Part shown: piece after piece, positions 12,338 to 23,044 of the stretch | How positions within the stretch are numbered: the stretch's first letter is position 1 | How the letters are laid out: each line of letters starts with the position of its first letter | NCBI GenBank assembly: GCA_019095985.1 | Contig: CM032668.1 | Span: 19,921,299 to 19,985,298, forward strand | Source of the DNA: Streblospio benedicti | Lineage: Eukaryota > Annelida > Polychaeta > Spionida > Spionidae | Reading direction: 5' to 3' | DNA: 64,000 bases | The notes under the pieces: generated by a model | Databases searched by the model: none | Seen by the model: only the letters and a program-made list of their open reading frames with translations | What the model was told of the DNA's origin: nothing | Translations under genes and position numbers: made by a program

Positions 12338-12867
12338 TTGTCTTACGTATGGGCAGTGATGTGTTCATGACTACGCTTACATATCTTTCTTGCATTTGTC
12401 CATATCATGATATTCAAGATGTTATTGAATGCATGTGCTATCATTGTCTGCTATATATAAGTAATTATAAACACCTAGCTACGGGGAGCCTAGATAAGCA
12501 GTGCTCCTTATGAGAAAAAAGTGCCTACCTCACGATCTAACAGTATATCAAAAGCAAACCTCTCATGGCTAATATTAGCACCGCATGTAGACTACTGACA
12601 TACCTACCTACTTCTAAGAAAGTAAATATATTTTATTGCTGTTGTATACGTGCAGTTTGAAATAAACCTATTCTATATAAAAGAAGAACACAAGGCATGT
12701 ATGTGGTCTCAACATGCGTTGTTGCACTGGCCTTGCAAATCATTATTGATTTAGCGTTACAGCTTTTTCATGGTTTGTCATGTTAATTACTTTCTTTCTA
12801 TTTTTCCGCTATAGTTTCAATACTGTGCGAAACATGACCATCGAATTGGCATAGTGGTTATTTTGGA

Positions 12868-13100
12868 ATAAAAGTGCTCAAAGAGCACAGCATCACCATA
12901 TTAATGTTGACTCATGGGCAATAGATAATTACTTTAGCCATGTTTTAGAAAGCGCCTGCAACCCAAAGCCAATAACGTAGATGTAGGATAAGTCACGCTT
13001 CAAGTAAGTCTTTTTTCTGCTTTGATTGCAAAGCAAACATCTTTATTGCCCATGGGTCAATGTTGCTCTAGCGACGCTGTGCTCTCTGAGCACTTTTGAT
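12868..13100. mobile_element. Inverted-repeat MITE
   Basis: The left end reads AAAAGTGCTCAAAGAGCAC and the right end GAGCACTTTTGATC, with further paired blocks (TCATGGGCAATA / TATTGCCCATGG) inside. The stem is imperfect. A diverged copy of its right arm is at 32795-32858, which shows it is a dispersed element and not a one-off hairpin. Confidence 0.7.
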
Positions 13101-14412
13101 CTAGTTAAACTTTTGTGAAAGTATTAGTTGCAGTTTAAGAGACCTTCATTTCAATACTTAAAGGAATACTAATGTACAATAAAAATGTACAATAAAACTA
13201 CATGAAAATTCTACACCCATGCAGTTTTTGCTATGTTCCTTTTATAAATATACAATTTTCAAATATAAATCCTTTATGGTCGATATTTCTGGTTACGAAT
13301 ATTTTTTTTAAAGATTATGCTTTATGAAAGATGTTAATTGTGTAATGAAGATCAGAATGAAAAAGCATTTTCATTCATAAATAGCTTCATAGTTGTTATG
13401 TTCCTGATTTTGAAATTTGATTCTATAATCTATAATTTTTTCTGTAAGCCAACTAACTATATATAGAATTTTTTATATTGAAATTTCATTTATGTGAACA
13501 AGCCATGCCGCTTTACTCACTTAAAACGAAAAATATCGACTTTGTATACCTGTCATGATTCAAATGAGTTCTTGAAGTCTCAAAGCGTAACCTTTACCAA
13601 AATATAACAATATTATAACAATAACCTTGTAAAGGATAAAAGGGGAAGAAATTACTGCAGTGTTGAAATACCTTCTTCAAATTTTAGGCAACATGGTAAA
13701 AGTTTAAAATTGAACGCTATTTTTAGCTCACAAGTTTTGAACGTACATGATGATTGTTCATGAATAATCATTAATCATTGGAAACAAATGCCATATAAAA
13801 GTGTATAAAACAACATAATTATCCACAAAACACATAGAGGTGAACATATTTATACCACTAAAGTGAGTATATCATAAAATTTACAAAATTAAAAATATAT
13901 AAATCATTGCCTTCACAGGACACAAAAATGAATAAAAATCGCAGTTAAAAAATGCACATTTTTTCCTTTACATTAAATGTCGAAATAATGGAAAATTTTC
14001 ATTATTGGTATATATGCATGACCCGCTTAAAAATTATGGACCAACTCTTTCTAACATATGCACTCTTTCCAATCTCAATCATTATTTGAAAATCCATCAT
14101 TCTCCAATTTTGCATCCATAATTCATTGTTCTTCCAAGCCTTCAATGCTGTGAACTGGTGATTTTAGACATACATCTCTACTATTCACTGCATTTCCAAG
14201 AAGTTGGTTTCCATGCTGCAGTGGCCTGCTGATCCACAGCTCAACAGTGGGTATGCACACACCAATAGTATACACACTTTACCTTGCTGCTGCTAAGCTC
14301 AGTTCTTGCTGGTGAAGCCAGTCACCTGAGTGAGGATGATTCCGTTACAATCAATCTACAGTTTGCTGCTGCTGCTGATTCAACGAGCGGCTCCCGTCCG
14401 TCATGTGGGAAG
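13101..14412. other. Non-coding, AT-rich
   Basis: No supported gene. The part next to 14412 follows the stop of the minus-strand exon and is probably its 3' untranslated region. Confidence 0.4.
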
Positions 14413-14815
14413 TCAGCCTTTGGCCGCCTCTGTTGCCGCCGCCGCTTTCAGCAGTTCCTTCAGTATGGTGGGCGTCGACGTCACCCCTGTCACTGTGGGC
14501 GTTGTCTCGGGTGTCGGCGTCTCGGCTGCAGCTGTCGTTGTAGGTGACGCGGGTTTGCTGCTGTTGCTGCTGCTGCTCAGATCGAGGGCCTCCTCCACTG
14601 CCTCAGCCTCCGTCTCCCCACGGCTGCACTGCTGCTTGGCCAGCCGGGTGGCCACCTCCGAGTCCTCACTGCCATCGCGGCACCGCTTGTTGCCCCCGGC
14701 GACACTCGCTCCGGCGCCGGGGTCGCCCAGCTTGCCGTTGAGCGCATTGATCTCGTTCTCAGTGAAGAACGCCTCGTCGCTTTTGCGTCGTTGAAGTTGG
14801 GAGTTGGGGGGGTAT
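14413..14815 (-). CDS. Last coding exon of an unknown Ala/Ser/Thr-rich protein
   Basis: A GC-rich coding block on the minus strand stands out sharply from AT-rich flanks. It starts after a TTACAG acceptor and runs about 134 codons to TGA. It contains a basic-charged segment (RRKSDEAFF), glycine/alanine-rich spacers, a serine run, a proline/threonine-rich stretch and a C-terminal helix TPTILKELLKAAAA that contains an L-x-x-L-L motif as used by nuclear-receptor coactivators. The composition suggests a disordered nuclear protein. I do not recognise the family. Upstream exons were not found before the FoldBack element. A second minus-strand frame stays open past the stop and reads through a polyglutamine (CAG) run, so the true 3' end could differ by a frame slip. 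Confidence 0.55.
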
Positions 14816-14999
14816 CTGTAACAAAAGCGACTTAGGAACGAGCACAATGCATTCTGCATTGATTACAACGTACTCGGTACAAGGTTAGTGGGTGCATGTC
14901 GGATCAAGGCTAGGCCAAGGCTACAGGCTAAATATAGCGTCAGGTGTCAGACATGTGTGTCTGAAAGCATATAGGCAAGTTACGAAACTTGTTGTCAGT

Positions 15000-15100
15000 C
15001 GTCTAGGGGAATTGGTGTAGTGGTCTGCACATTCAACTATGACATATGACCAGTCTGAATCATGGTTGGAAGGTCGTGAGTTTAATTCCACGATTATCCA
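15000..15100 (+). repeat. tRNA-like SINE head
   Basis: An A-box-like TGGTGTAGTGG and, about 60 bases on, a weak B box GAGTTTAATTCC mark a degenerate tRNA-derived sequence. It lies just outside the left end of the FoldBack element. Confidence 0.5.
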
Positions 15101-15169
15101 ATACCTTTACCAGGTATTCCAAAGATGTATCTCAGGTATACAGTTATGTGGCCAATTCAGAAGAAAATA

Positions 15170-15612
15170 GCTGACTAACAGCTCCTCTTTCCCTGTCCTA
15201 GTTGATAAAAAGCCCCCTCTTTCCCCCTCCTAGCTGACTAACAGGCCCCTCTTTCCCCCTCCTAGCGGACTAACATCACCCTCTTTCCCCCTCCTAGCTG
15301 ACTAACAACCGACTCTTTCCCCCTCCTAGCTGAATAACATGCCCCTCTTTTCCCCTGTTAGCTGACTAACAGTCCCCTCTTTCCACTCCTAGTTGACGAA
15401 CAGGCCCCTCTTTCCCCTCCTAGCTGACGAACAGGGCCCTCTTCCCCCATCTATCTGACTAACTCTTTCACCCTCCTAGCCAACTAACAGTCCTTTCTCT
15501 CCCCGTCCTCTTGTTCGTCCTCTCTTTCACCCTCCTAGCCAACTAACAGGCCCCTCTTTCCCCCTACTAGCTGACTAACAGGCCCCTCTTTCTCCCTCCT
15601 AGTGGACTAGGA
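15170..15612 (+). repeat. Minisatellite, left arm (32-bp unit)
   Basis: About 13-14 imperfect copies of a 32-bp unit built of GCTGACTAACAG followed by a pyrimidine tract (CCCCTCTTTCCCCCTCCTA). Units vary by small deletions and substitutions. The array is the inverted partner of 17527-17905. Confidence 0.9.
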
Positions 15613-15933
15613 GCCCCCCTCTCATTAATGATTCTGCTAACTCATTTGACATACAAATTATTATCCTATATATTAATACGCTAATTTTTGGACTTTGTTC
15701 GCCTATCTCCTCTTTAACCTGACTAGCTGGATGCTATCTAACTACAGGAGATCGTTCATGGTACTGTGTAGTTTTGCACGAATATGTTTTTCATAGTCAA
15801 GATGGCCCTGATGGTTGTTAATTAGCGGTTTTATAACAAAAATAGTAGACAGAGGCTGCCATGACAGCGTCATGGGGAGTAGTATGATGTCGTAAAGACG
15901 CCAAAATCGTCACATGGGTTCAAATACTAGGGA

Positions 15934-16300
15934 TTACCTCCACGTTGCCAATTGGGATATATGTACATTAGAATCTTCAATCAAGACCACCTCTATGAAT
16001 GCACCATCTCTATTATAAGATGATTTAGAACATTCCCAAGTCTTCATAAAAAGACCAATGCAAATATCCCTAAAGAAACCACCCCTATATTGAACCACTT
16101 GACGCCAGTCCTTGGGCAGTCTTGTTCTACTGAAGTGTGTGAGAATATCTGTGCCATGGAGAGCATTATGTTTCATTACGATAGACACTAATTTTTCTTC
16201 CCATAGTTTTTGCACATTAGATGCCAAGTGCATTTTCAGTCATCAATGACTTACTTGAGAAGACATACTTCTTTGCAAGTATACCACATCCAAGCTCAAA
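15934..16300 (-). pseudogene. Unrecognised protein-like relic inside the FoldBack element
   Basis: A minus-strand frame of 99 codons (from 16233) reads NVQKLWEEKLVSIVMKHNALHG...KDWRQVVQY. Just upstream another frame gives a protein-like stretch (KQQIKLWIFELGCGILAKK) before a stop, which suggests one old coding sequence with frame breaks. It may be a remnant of a transposase or of captured DNA. I do not recognise the family. Confidence 0.3.
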
Positions 16301-16563
16301 AATCCATAGTTTGATCTGTTGCTTGACTTCTTGCTCATTGCAAAATATTCTATGTTGTGGTATAAGAACTTCTCTATCTCAATTTACCTCCAGTCTTAAA
16401 GGTTGTTCCAAAACACTCTTACTCCATATCATACTTGATACTTGGAAGATGCTATGTAGTCAGTACAATGGTGTGTGCCAATATTATTTATTACTTATTT
16501 GTATGTACTAAATAACACAGCCAAAATTACCCATGTCACCCATGTCCACAATTTGCACAAGCG

Positions 16564-16745
16564 TGGTTGCTGGAGAAAAAGAGTGCTGTACTCATTTCAT
16601 ACACTTTACTCAATATATCCCTTTCCTATGTCCATGGATGGGTGGTGGTGCTGTCATGACGTGGGCAAGTGTCGTCAGGACAAGGGTGCTTGAAAATGAA
16701 AATGCTGTAAAACATATTTATACACTCACCAAATATGTCTTTTTT
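16564..16745 (+). repeat. Diverged tandem duplication, period about 121 bp
   Basis: The blocks starting near 16564 (TGGTTGCTGGAGAAAAAGAG) and 16685 (GGGTGCTTGAAAATGAAAAT) continue with similar sequence (GTGCTGTA...CACTTTACTCAATAT and ATGCTGTA...CACTCACCAAATAT). Two copies only. Confidence 0.45.
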
Positions 16746-17210
16746 CTATATAATAGACATCAATTGGAAATTACTAATGTACAAATCATTAATTGATTTA
16801 GTTATTTATTTTATGAATGTGACATAGTATTATAACAATTTTACAAAAAGGAAAAAACATAATTCTATCATATATTGTAACCAGCCCTACCAGGGCTTAT
16901 AAATCATCATATGTAATTAATAGTTAATAATTAATAATGCTCTCATGGTACCTAAGTAATATTTAAATTTTCTGTCACATTGAGAAAATTTAAATTATTA
17001 CCTAAGTACCATGAGAGCATTATTAATTATCAACTATTAATCATATATGGTGACTTATAAGCCCTGGTAGGGCTGGTTGGTTACAATATAATAGAATTAT
17101 GTTTTTTCCTTTTGTAAATTGTTATAATAATAAGTCACATTCATAAAATAAATAACTAAATCTATTAATGATTTGTACATTAGTAATTTCCAATTGATGT
17201 CTATTATATC
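16746..17210. repeat. Large palindrome inside the FoldBack element
   Basis: Left arm starts TATAATAGACATCAATTGG and the right arm ends with CCAATTGATGTCTATTATA. The arms are about 225 bp and close on a loop of roughly 10 bases near 16977. Few mismatches can be seen, so the palindrome is young or is maintained by gene conversion. Confidence 0.85.
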
Positions 17211-17526
17211 TTGCACACTGCTATTTTCTACAGACAAAAACTTGCATTATATATACCATGTAAAAATATGATGCTAATGGTTGTGAGACTAACACTGCCT
17301 GTTGGTGTACACTAACCACATATGGCACTAACACATCTTAATGGAAACAGGTTAGAAGGTTAGATTAAAATAACGTAACAGGCCATCATCATTGTGGAAA
17401 TAAAATTCTGCTATCTAGTGAAAAGCTAAATAATTGATCAAATTATATCATATCCTTGAATGTGTTCATCTGTTAGAATATATAATACATACAATGGACC
17501 ATGATGATGGCATGGGAAATAGAGGA

Positions 17527-17905
17527 ATGAGAGGGGGGCTCCTATCCCACTAGGAGGGGGAAGAGGGGCCTGTTAGTGAGCTAGGAGGGGGAAAGAGGGG
17601 CCTGTTCGTCAGCTAGGAGGGGGAAGGAGGGCGTTGTTAGTCAGCTAGGAGGTGGAAAGAGGGGGCTGTTAGTAAGCTAAGAGGGGGAAGAGGGGCCTGT
17701 TAGTCAGCTAGGAGGGGGCATGAGGGGCCTGTTAGTCAGCTAGGAGGGGGAAAGAGGGGCCTGTTAGTCAGCTAGGATGGGGAAAGAGGTGCCTGTTAGT
17801 CAGCTAGGAGGAGGAAAGAGGGTCCTGTTAGTCAGCTAGGAGAGGGAAAGAGGGGGCATTTTATCAACTAGGACAGGGGAAGAGGAGCTGTTAGTCAGCT
17901 ATTTT
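17527..17905 (-). repeat. Minisatellite, right arm (32-bp unit, inverted)
   Basis: About 12 copies of the same 32-bp unit as the left arm but on the opposite strand (GGAAAGAGGGGCCTGTTAG followed by TCAGCTAGGAGG). The copy number differs slightly from the left arm. Confidence 0.9.
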
Positions 17906-17936
17906 CTTCTGAATTGGCCACATAACTGTACACCTG

Positions 17937-20559
17937 TTTGATATCAATCATATCTGTGCATATTGCTTCATTGGCTGTTTCTTATGTAAGAATTTTGTAC
18001 AACTTTTCCTCCGTTGAACTTTTGTCCACAACCTTTTCCTCCGTTGTACAAAGGGGTCCATGATCTGTATTTCTTTCAACATGATCTTTCCACTGATTTT
18101 CATTATGACTTTCACAAAATAACTGAATTATGTTTTTTAAACTATATTTTAATAGGTCAAATTATATAACAACCCTGTGTTTTCATCATCTTGTCCAATG
18201 GCAGTGGCGTATTGGTCCTTATAAATAGCCAAATAAAATAATTTCTATTATTGATAATAGCAAAGATATGACATGACAACTTCATTTTTTAACCCTGGAA
18301 TCAGCGTGTGTAGGGTCCATGCGGACCACAAGCAAATTTTGTTAAGTCCTAATATTTAACCAAATCAAAATATTCTTCGGTCTGATAAAGGCAAGGATAT
18401 GAGGCGGATATCGCACACAAAAGCAAACCCCAGTTTGCATATAATCAGCGTGTAGTGGCGTGGGAAGCAAATAAAAAGTGGGGGCCAACCTTTTTTCATG
18501 AAAAAGGGCTTTAAGTAAGTCGATATTAGGAATCGACCTACGTTTGATTATCTAATTAGAAGATTTAATGTTTACTAACTTCATAAACTTTTAAGTTTAT
18601 TTAGCAACAAATAACAAAACAATTTCTTAAGTAATGTCCAAGGGCGTAAGAAGCTTTTTGTAGATGTGTGTGTGTGGGGGGGGGGTCACATTTGCGAGGC
18701 AGCACATAGAGATGGAGGAGGTTATAGTAGGGGACAAAGCGCCCCCTCCTATGTTAAATTTTCTTTTGAAAATGAAGGGCAAAATGGTTGGATTTCCTGA
18801 TACTTGAATGGTGAGGTCTTCATCATTCTCTTTGATCATAACACATTCCATACAACAAATTTAACCTATACAAAGCACATAGACTTAGAAATTTCGCTTT
18901 TATTCAATATATTCTCAGTGTAATCATTTGGTATGTACATGAACAATATTGCAATGCACAGTTCAGCTTTCAGCCAATGAAGGGGATGGTACAAAAAAAC
19001 ATGGATTTTGCTTCATTTGAAGTGACACGATTGATCTTTGTAAATCCCTGTTCAGTTCCATATTATGGGTATGTAGATTGAAATGATAATCTGTCAACAA
19101 TTGAGCCATTGTCCATTTATGGGGTCTATCCTGGTTGTTGGCTACGGGGAGGGTTAAGAAGAGCAAACAATAAATGTGCTGTGCTAGGGGAGGCATACTC
19201 CCCTGAGCAAGTTTGAAATTTTGTGTGCTCACATGTGCAATCTGAGCCATTCTGTGCATCAATTTTCATCATATAAAATTTCAAACATATAAGTATTTAT
19301 CTATTTACAACACATTGAGGGTGGGTTTGAACCTTCAAATTAAGCCTTATCATACCACCCAGCCCAGATTTCTTATGGAAAGTCATAATAGATATGGATA
19401 TAAGCCCAGATACTCTGAAATTGGCCTATTAAACCTCTGGGTTATGGGTGCAGCTGTCAAATTGCACTTATGACTGGAGTCTGTACGTGTCAGCTTGAAT
19501 TGTGTAAAAATGTTGAGGAAAAGGTAACTGTTGCAAACTTTTAGAGGTTATAGTCAAGCTTGTAAACGTTCTCCATGTCCAGCTCTGACAACTTTACATT
19601 TACACCATGTCATTGGCACACTTATGCTACTAGTAATTACTCACACAATCACTCACTTACTCTTTCATCCCAATGAATTGTATCTAATTAACGTGTAGGT
19701 GCCACAGAACAGTGTGCAACTATAGGTATGAGTTTGCTGAACAACCACAATCATAGCCTACCAGAAAATTTCAAACACTGAGTACAGTGCTCTATTTTAA
19801 CCCTTTGGCGACCGAAATCGTAATGGTAGCTTTGCTAGGCTAATACAAATTGTGCACCATTTACATCAAGACTGGCTTTTATTGTTATTTGAGTAATTCT
19901 ACAATATTTTAAGATTACAATATCCCATCACATACACCCCTTGCAATTGAATGAAAAATAGCCACCCTTTGCATCATGTTTATCTTGAAAACTTTATTCA
20001 GCAACATTGGCTGGGAGTTGCATAGTAAAATTTTCTTCATTTTGTCACTTTTCGTGTGAACTTTGTTTGGTGATTTGATGTTTTCAAATAAACAATGTTA
20101 TTTCTTGGATAATAAACAAAGTAAAAGGACCAACAAACATTTGTACACTAAATGCCAATTGATTCCTTTAATCATTAGAAAAAATTGACTGCAGCTCTTT
20201 GGTAAGAGATTAGTTAAATCTAATAATATTTCAATACAGTCAGTTTTATCTGATTCGTGGATGCATTAATGACTTTGTATTTATGATGATAAGCAAACGA
20301 AAAGGGTCGATGGATCAATTCCTCAAGTCACAATGTAAGTCATCAAAACCAGTTGTAGTGGCATGCAAATTTTGCGGCCCCAGCTCATTAACATCAGCGA
20401 TTGTTGTTCCAGTGATGAATTCAAATTGGGCATTGTAAGACCAAGCTGTGTACATTGGATGTGAAAAATACAAAATACTTTTAAGGCGGTGAAGAGGGAA
20501 CACAATGAATGATGAGTCACCATGCTTTAAAGACCTATGGTGCAGGTTGTTCATTGGTA
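17937..20559. other. Gene-free stretch
   Basis: No convincing coding region. A TG/G-rich tract near 18665-18690 and scattered AT-rich sequence are the only visible features. Minus-strand frames at 18627-18851, 18963-19262 and 20315-20578 have no family resemblance I can defend. Confidence 0.4.
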
Positions 20560-20872
20560 TGTGGTGGAAGCGCCACAAGATCTTAATGGTCTAGTGGCCA
20601 CGTTAATTCTTTTGAAATTGATCGTTTTCTTGCTCAAACGAATAAAAGGCATCTAATAGGACCCTAATTCATTGTTTCCCTTGAAGGAGACCCCATTTCA
20701 GCATACATACACCCCTGGAGCCCCCCTTTTTTATCGGAAAATTGCCACAATATGATAATGGTTTATCAGCCACCGTAATTCTTACAAAATGGATCGTTTT
20801 CTTGCTCAAACTAATAGAATGCGTCTAATAGGACAGGAATCCACTACATCCTTTGAAGGGAGACCCAGGCCC
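20560..20872 (+). repeat. Tandem array, unit about 172 bp (left part)
   Basis: GCCACAAGATCTTAATGG at 20571 and GCCACAATATGATAATGG at 20743 start two copies of one unit that continue through TTTTCTTGCTCAAAC and TCTAATAGGAC to GGAGACCC. A third partial copy (GCCACAAGATATTAATGG at 22368) lies on the far side of the element at 20873-22335. Confidence 0.7.
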
Positions 20873-22335
20873 CATACATATCAGTGATCAGCGCGGGACT
20901 GAAATATTGGTCCCGCCCGCGATTGTCCCCAAAGTGATATCCACTCCCGCCCAGCTCCCGAGATGGTTTCCAATATTCTGTCCACTCCTGCCCCACTCCC
21001 GCACTTGTTATGCCCAATCCCGCCCCGCTCCCACAACAAGTTTTATCTTCATCCCGCAACAGTCTAGCATCCATATTTGATCTTCCCGCAACAGTCCCTC
21101 AATAGTTGTAGATAGATTGTGATTAATGTGTACCCCTAACCTCATTTATTTTATCAATTACTTTTCAAGCTGTGTAATTGAAACTTCCAACAACTGACAT
21201 TCTAATGACATGTATCAGAATACAACCAGAAGCTTCTTATTCATCGACTTTATTTGAACCAAATGAAACAAAATTGAAACATTTTTCAACAACTATGCAT
21301 TATTTCTTGAAAAAAAAAACTACAGACCACTTGATTGACACCACTTGCACTGAATACAAGACTTAACCAGTTACTGCCCAGTTAAGCAAACACTGGTGAT
21401 GGTTTACGTTCAATGCAATTATGGCTAACTGACCACTTGACTGACTATGACATAGGTCTAACCTGCTAACTGACTACTGCTATTTAATTAAAAAAGTTAT
21501 GTTTATTTACTTAGCATTTGCTGACTAGCTATAGAAGTGATTGTGAAAGACACCCCACAGTGACAATGAATTTTACAATATCAAAACCAACAGTCAACTG
21601 TTCTTTTTATTTGCTAAGCAAGAGAAAGTTTGGCAACTTTTATGCTTGTCTGAATCTATAATTGCTTCGTTATGTTACAGTTGCGTCAATTACTTCTCAT
21701 GTCAGAGAATATCTATATATGATAGTGTTTGCTTTACCTTATTAATGACTGAAACAATTATTTCAGCAAACAAAATTCAACCATTGGTCACTACTATTGA
21801 AGGTAATTGATATGCATTTGCAAATCAACCATTGGCTAATTGAGAAAGTCTAAGCTTGTGAATTAAGCCTAGTTCTCAATAAGTTCTTTTTTAAAAATTA
21901 GCATAGTTCTCAATAAGATTTGTAAATGTATCTTGATTTGTGCATTGGATTCCAACAGTCATTGTACTGTCATGTATAAATATTGTTGCAAAACATGATT
22001 AGATATTCTTCAATTTTGTCCCACATCTTTCGCTATCAAGGTACTGTTGCTGGACTTTCTTGGGACTACTATGAAGATCTAAGTGGAATGAGGGTTGACA
22101 GAATCCACACCGTTTTGTCGTGGGACTGTTGCGGGACTGTTGCGGGATTGTCGTGGGACAGTCGTGGGAAAACGTCCCGCAAAAATCCCGCAAGTTGACA
22201 ATGTGACCACTCCCGCCCCACTCCCGCAAGTTTTGTTACCATTCCCGCCCCGCTCCTGCAGGAAAATCTCGCGGGATTCCAGTCCCGCCCTGCGGTTCTC
22301 CCGCAGTCCCGTGCAGTACACTGATACATATGCCC
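20873..22335. mobile_element. Inverted-repeat element with CCCGC-rich ends
   Basis: The left end reads ATACATATCAGTGATCAGCGCGGGACTG-like sequence and the right end, on the other strand, CATATGTATCAGTGTACTGCACGGGACTG-like sequence. Both ends continue into irregular repeats of TCCCGC / CGGGACTGTTG. Between them is about 1 kb of AT-rich DNA without a supported gene. It splits the 172-bp tandem array, so it is an insertion. A short CATA at both junctions may be a target duplication. Confidence 0.6.
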
Positions 22336-22430
22336 CCCCCCCCCGGACTCACTTTTCATTGGAAAAGGGCCACAAGATATTAATGGTTTAGTATCCACCT
22401 TAAATCTTTCAAAATTCATAGGATAATTCC
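22336..22430 (+). repeat. Tandem array, right part after insertion
   Basis: A poly-C tract and GGACTCACTTTTCATTGGAA followed by GCCACAAGATATTAATGG and TTTAGTATCCACCTTAA continue the 172-bp unit seen at 20571 and 20743. Confidence 0.6.
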
Positions 22431-23044
22431 TCTCATGTAACTATTGTATTACATAACAAGTGTTTTGCAATAGTACATACGCTACAAATAAGAGCAGACT
22501 TTTATTTCCGTCAATCTAAACAGGTTAGCAAACTTTAAGATTATGCACATATGGACATATTGACCCAGATTGCAAAGACACAAACATATTCTACAAAGAT
22601 TAAGATCATGATCTCCATGCTGTAATACAAACTATTAATTTTGTCCTAAAAATATAGGACTCTTACTTGATGATAAAATACAAAAATTGTAAAAATTTAA
22701 AATCATGATGTCCACTTATTCACACGATTCTAGTACTAAACTACACACCATTTACGGAACATATTATGTGTACTACAAAAATTGTTGTCTACTTTTTATG
22801 TAGACAACAATTTTTTTATAGATGGAGATCAAAATGTAGTTTTAATATCGTACATAAAAATGTTGCACTATCACGTTTTAATCCAATTTGTAAACCTCCA
22901 TTTTTCATGTTTCAACTAATTACGTAATAAATGTCCCAAACATTTTTGACAAACATGGTTTCAACACCTTAAAAACTTTCTGCATTATTGATGATACAAT
23001 ATCACTGTAAATTACCATTTCATAAATATGTATCAAATTTCATG
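22431..23044. other. Probable 3' UTR and downstream flank of POGLUT1
   Basis: AT-rich sequence directly downstream of the minus-strand POGLUT1 stop. A short hairpin near 22778-22815 (ACAAAAATTGTTGTCTAC and its complement) is the only visible structure. Confidence 0.4.

Larger units (their letters stand above)
15133..17936. mobile_element. FoldBack-type element with minisatellite inverted ends
   Basis: The ends are inverted copies: CAGGTATACAGTTATGTGG at 15133 and, read on the other strand from 17936, CAGGTGTACAGTTATGTGG, followed on both sides by a matching AATTCAGAAGAAAATAGCTG. Directly inside both ends lie inverted arrays of the same 32-bp minisatellite (15170-15612 and 17527-17905). The middle holds a short protein-like relic and a ~465-bp palindrome. 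Long inverted ends built of short tandem repeats are the hallmark of FoldBack elements of flies and TU elements of sea urchins. No convincing target-site duplication was seen beside either end. Confidence 0.75.

Noticed and set aside
14284-14794. Plus-strand frames opposite the 14.4-kb exon
   Set aside because: They are cysteine-, serine- and alanine-rich shadows of the GC-rich minus-strand exon, which has the better acceptor and protein-like character.
15170-15612. Regular 32-bp repeat resembling a CRISPR array
   Set aside because: There are no unique spacers; units follow each other directly, and the array is mirrored at 17527-17905. It is a minisatellite in a eukaryotic element.
22069-22419. 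Overlapping long frames on both strands at 22.0-22.4 kb
   Set aside because: They arise from CGGGACTGTTG / TCCCGC repeats without stops, open on both strands at once, a sign of low-complexity DNA.
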